A DNA stretch of 64,000 bases from positions 21,833-85,832 of the forward strand of contig CAIRZB010000042.1 in the NCBI GenBank assembly GCA_903882935.1, read 5' to 3'. Origin of the DNA: an uncultured Parafilimonas sp. (lineage in GTDB: Bacteria; Bacteroidota; Bacteroidia; Chitinophagales; Chitinophagaceae). The position numbers and the translations under genes are program-made. Below the pieces are notes generated by a model. It was not told where the DNA came from, ran no database searches, and saw only the letters and a program-made list of their open reading frames with translations. Within the stretch, counting starts at the first letter, position 1, and each line of letters opens with the position of its first letter. Shown here piece after piece: positions 61,315 to 64,000 of this stretch.

Positions 61315-62928
61315 ATGCAGAAAAACATTACGCTACGGCTATTGCCGTCGCAGGCATCTGATTATGCCGAAATAAAACAAATTGCGTCCCAGCAAATTGA
61401 AGGTGAAATCACCGGCTTTTACATTACCAAGCAATCCATTGACGCGCGCGGCAGGCAGCCTTGGGTAAACCTAACCCTATTGGTATATGCTAATGAGCCG
61501 TTTGTAAATAGGCCAACTGCCAGCCTTGCTTTAAAAAATGTCCATCAAGCAAAAAACACCGTAATTATTGTAGGTGCGGGCCCAGCCGGCCTGTTTGCGG
61601 CATTCAGGCTGATTGAGCTGGGTATTAAACCAGTAATATTTGAACGGGGTAAAGACGTACGCGCACGCAGAAGAGACCTTGCCATATTAAATAAAGAGGG
61701 CATAGTGAATGAGGAGAGCAATTATTGCTTTGGAGAAGGCGGCGCAGGCACCTACAGCGACGGTAAATTGTACACCCGAAGCACCAAGCGTGGCGATGTT
61801 AACCGCATACTCAACATATTTGTGCAGTTTGGCGCAGCTGAAAAAATATTGTACGAAAGCCACCCACATATTGGCACCAACAAACTACCCACCATTATAA
61901 GTGCCATGCGGCAGCAAATAATTGACAGCGGGGGCGAGGTATTTTTTGGCCAAAAGGTAACCGGCCTTGTTATTGAAAAAAGCCTGTTAAAAGGCGTTAA
62001 ACTTGCCGGTGGCAAGGTTGTGGGGGCCGGTGCCGTTATACTGGCCACAGGGCACTCAGCCCGCGACATTTTTGAAATGCTGCACAGCAACAACATATTA
62101 ATTGAGGCAAAGCCATTTGCCTTGGGTGTGCGCATTGAACACCCACAGGCCTTGATTGACAGTATACAATACCACTGCCCTATTGGTAGCAATGGCCATA
62201 AAAACACCCTAACAAGAGATGAGCATTTGCCACCAGCCGCTTACAGCCTTGTTGAGCAGGTAAATGGGCGCGGCGTTTTTAGTTTTTGCATGTGCCCCGG
62301 CGGCATTATTGCCCCGGCCGCCACGGCAAAAGACGAACTGGTGGTAAACGGGTGGAGCCCCAGTAAACGCAACAACCCCTATGCCAACAGCGGTATGGTG
62401 GTGAGTGTGGAACAACGGGATTTGCAGGCCCTTCCCGATTTTGCGGATGAAAACGATTTACAGTCGCCGCTGGCACTCATGAAGTTTCAATCGTGGGTGG
62501 AGAAAAAAGCCTACAAAGAAGGCGGTGGAAAATTTGTGGCACCAGCGCAGCGCATGGTTGATTTTTGTAATAATAAAGTATCTGCCACTTTGCCAGATTG
62601 CAGCTATGTACCCGGGCTAAATGCCACCAGCCTGGCCGGGGTACTGCCGCCGTTTATACATACTGCGTTACAAAACGGCTTTAAGGCCTTTGGTAAAAAA
62701 ATGCATGGTTATTATACCAATGAGGCCGTGGTGGTTGCCACGGAAAGCAGAACATCCTCCCCGGTGCGCATACCCAGGGACGCGGACACCCTGCAACATC
62801 CGCAAATTAAAAACCTGTACCCCTGTGCCGAAGGCGCGGGTTATGCCGGCGGCATTATAAGCGCCGCTATGGACGGCGAAAATGTGGCGCAAAAAATTGC
62901 CGAAAAATTGGGGCTGGCGCAGCGTTGA
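61315..62928 (+). CDS. FAD-dependent oxidoreductase, COG2509 type
   Basis: This 537-residue flavoprotein has an N-terminal ~80-residue domain with 'SIDARGRQPWVNLTLLVYAN', then the FAD-binding dinucleotide motif 'VIIVGAGPAGLFAAFRLIEL' and 'IFERGKDVRARRRDLA'. 'YCFGEGGAGTYSDGKLYTRS', the second GxGxxG-like 'GAVILATGHSARDIF', and 'PCAEGAGYAGGIISAAMDGE' at the C-terminus close the FAD site. This is the conserved family COG2509, with unknown electron partner. Cytosolic. Confidence 0.92.
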   Translation: MQKNITLRLLPSQASDYAEIKQIASQQIEGEITGFYITKQSIDARGRQPWVNLTLLVYANEPFVNRPTASLALKNVHQAKNTVIIVGAGPAGLFAAFRLIELGIKPVIFERGKDVRARRRDLAILNKEGIVNEESNYCFGEGGAGTYSDGKLYTRSTKRGDVNRILNIFVQFGAAEKILYESHPHIGTNKLPTIISAMRQQIIDSGGEVFFGQKVTGLVIEKSLLKGVKLAGGKVVGAGAVILATGHSARDIFEMLHSNNILIEAKPFALGVRIEHPQALIDSIQYHCPIGSNGHKNTLTRDEHLPPAAYSLVEQVNGRGVFSFCMCPGGIIAPAATAKDELVVNGWSPSKRNNPYANSGMVVSVEQRDLQALPDFADENDLQSPLALMKFQSWVEKKAYKEGGGKFVAPAQRMVDFCNNKVSATLPDCSYVPGLNATSLAGVLPPFIHTALQNGFKAFGKKMHGYYTNEAVVVATESRTSSPVRIPRDADTLQHPQIKNLYPCAEGAGYAGGIISAAMDGENVAQKIAEKLGLAQR

Positions 62929-63037
62929 AAGCCTTTGCAATCGGCTGATTGTATTAAAAATTGTAATTTTATAAAAAAACTAGGGATGTAGACGTTTTAA
63001 TTGTCCTTTTAATGAGCAGCAGCTTCATTTTTATAAA

Positions 63038-63220
63038 ATGTTTTCGAAAGAACTGCCGGAAGAAGACTCGGAGAATGTGAGAACGAGATTGGCGCCCTAT
63101 TTTGGGAATAAATTAATGGGCGAAATGGACAAGGTTTGGAATCAACATGGCCGAGATGAGCAAACCGTGGAAGTTTTTAGAACCGGTTATTTTCAACACC
63201 AATACAGTGCTGTTAATTAA
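63038..63220 (+). CDS. Short protein similar to the following antitoxin
   Basis: This 60-residue frame ends 'MDKVWNQHGRDEQTVEVFRT', which aligns with 'ANKAWDDKGWDEAKANELLK' in the antitoxin at 63251. The 10 residues before it ('APYFGNKLMG') also resemble 'ADFFANKSVE'. It is probably a related, diverged antitoxin whose toxin is lost, or a remnant; a real short gene is possible. Confidence 0.45.
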   Translation: MFSKELPEEDSENVRTRLAPYFGNKLMGEMDKVWNQHGRDEQTVEVFRTGYFQHQYSAVN

Positions 63221-63250
63221 GATTATTTGATACGAGTATAAAAGCAATAT

Positions 63251-63496
63251 ATGGAAACCTTACAAGTGCCACTTTCTAAAAATCAACTTGAACTGTTATC
63301 ATTGTTTAACAATAGGTCTGTTTCAGAAGATGAATGGGGTTATATTAAAGAAATAATTGCTGATTTTTTTGCAAATAAATCAGTTGAAGCGGCGAATAAG
63401 GCTTGGGATGATAAGGGGTGGGACGAAGCCAAAGCAAATGAATTACTGAAGACGCATTTGCGCACGCCCTATAACCCTGACAATCAGTTTGGATGA
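63251..63496 (+). CDS. Antitoxin of a PIN-type toxin-antitoxin pair
   Basis: This 81-residue helical, acidic protein (METLQVPLSKNQLELLSLFN...) overlaps the toxin start by 4 bp (ATGA), the normal arrangement with the antitoxin first. It has the layout of small helical antitoxins, with a C-terminal segment likely to cover the PIN active site. I cannot name the antitoxin family. Autoregulation is expected but no operator was found. Confidence 0.8.
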   Translation: METLQVPLSKNQLELLSLFNNRSVSEDEWGYIKEIIADFFANKSVEAANKAWDDKGWDEAKANELLKTHLRTPYNPDNQFG

Positions 63497-63870
63497 TTAT
63501 TCTACTTGACACGAACATACTTCTTGTTTCGGTTTCCTCAAGGTCGGCAAAGCACTGGGTTTACAAGGAATTTCTTGCAAAAAAATATGAACTGGTTGTT
63601 TCAACTGAGATTTTTCTTGAATATGAAGAAATCCTAGGTCGTTTTATGAACCACCAAGTTGCCGAAACAACAACAAAGGCTATCGCAGCCGCTAAAAATA
63701 CAATTCTGATAACAAAATGGTACAATTGGAATTTGATTGAAGCAGACCCAGACGATAATAAGTTTGTTGATGCCTACATAGCATCTGGTGCAGACTATAT
63801 TGTAACAGAAGACAGCCATTTTGACATACTCAAAACTGTACGATTCCCTCCCGTAAAAGTTATAACCTGA
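63493..63870 (+). CDS. PIN-domain toxin (COG1569 type)
   Basis: This 125-residue PIN-domain ribonuclease has the acidic active-site residues in 'MIILLDTNILL' (Asp6), 'STEIFLEYEEIL' (Glu), 'EADPDDNKFVDAYIASGADY' (Asp cluster) and 'VTEDSHF'. The family is the putative toxin component group COG1569. When unbound it would cut RNA and stop growth. It pairs with the upstream antitoxin. Confidence 0.9.
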   Translation: MIILLDTNILLVSVSSRSAKHWVYKEFLAKKYELVVSTEIFLEYEEILGRFMNHQVAETTTKAIAAAKNTILITKWYNWNLIEADPDDNKFVDAYIASGADYIVTEDSHFDILKTVRFPPVKVIT

Positions 63871-63880
63871 GTTCGATTAA

Positions 63881-64000
63881 TCAAAATGCATGTAATTGGA
63901 TAGAATAGTCTTTTTGATAGCTGATGGCCGGTTTTTTAGGGAGGAAGTTGTAGGCCACAAGCCCGGCAATCATATTAACGATGAAACTGATAAATGAGCG
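63881..64000 (-). CDS. C-terminal piece of a probable transposase (runs off the window)
   Basis: Reading the minus strand from the window edge gives 39 codons, 'RSFISFIVNMIAGLVAYNFL' and 'PKKPAISYQKDYSIQLHAF', before a TGA. The hydrophobic 'N(L/M)IAGLxAY.F.PKKP' ending is like the C-terminus of IS982-family transposases, as I remember them. If so, an insertion sequence flanks the toxin-antitoxin pair. The assignment is weak because only the tail is visible. Confidence 0.45.
   Translation of the reverse strand, partial: RSFISFIVNMIAGLVAYNFLPKKPAISYQKDYSIQLHAF

Overview
The window looks like the chromosome of a member of the Bacteroidota, most likely Chitinophagales/Chitinophagaceae-like. The basis is a SusC/SusD pair, a very large PKD protein with a type IX secretion (T9SS) type B C-terminal domain, a small AraC-type regulator, TAnnTTTG-type promoters, a near-absence of Shine-Dalgarno sequences, TTG starts and a DUF3127 protein. 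The species cannot be named from the sequence alone.

Layout. (1) 0-5.4 kb is a stress-type island: an AraC-like regulator, a Dom34/eRF1-like protein, DUF2061, lipoprotein, cupin, lmo0937-type and YtxH-stub mini-proteins, and a cytochrome P450. (2) 5.7-28.4 kb is an L-arabinose/arabinan locus: a divergent secreted amidohydrolase, then araB, araD, a GH27 glycosidase, araA, a sodium/sugar symporter, a GH51 arabinofuranosidase, a lipoprotein mutarotase, SusC and SusD, with a beta-propeller lactonase on the minus strand. Its intergenic gaps are unusually long and hold several repeat families. (3) 28.5-39.4 kb has an HsdR-N-like protein, AMP nucleosidase, acetate kinase plus phosphoketolase, an AT-rich two-gene Z1-ATPase/membrane-protein cassette, a HAD hydrolase and class I aldolase. 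(4) 39.8-46.7 kb is a DevABC-like ABC exporter with a TolC protein and a P-type cation ATPase. (5) 46.8-64 kb has a VOC protein, a GT39-like membrane protein, TlpA, an outer-membrane protein, a TPP riboswitch operon (pnuT plus an acyl-CoA-dehydrogenase-like flavoprotein), the PKD/T9SS protein, tRNA-Ser(GCU), dnaA with a possible oriC, a DUF3127 protein, two beta-barrel proteins, a COG2509 flavoprotein, a PIN toxin-antitoxin pair and a transposase-like gene cut off by the window end.

How the parts fit. SusCD, GH51, GH27 and GalM would release and import arabinose-containing sugars. AraA, AraB and AraD convert L-arabinose to D-xylulose-5-phosphate. Phosphoketolase and acetate kinase could turn that into glyceraldehyde-3-phosphate, acetate and ATP.

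The points most worth a second look are these. A 66-bp promoter architecture recurs without gaps at four places and probably defines the regulon of the AraC-like protein. A four-helix-bundle (23S rRNA IVS-type) gene is bracketed by ~145-bp direct repeats and by ATGGACTATGGAC-type repeat arrays. The Z1 SF2-ATPase sits with a small three-helix membrane protein, as a possible defence cassette. The THI-box operon encodes a flavoprotein not usually linked to thiamine. All percentages and alignments were done by eye.
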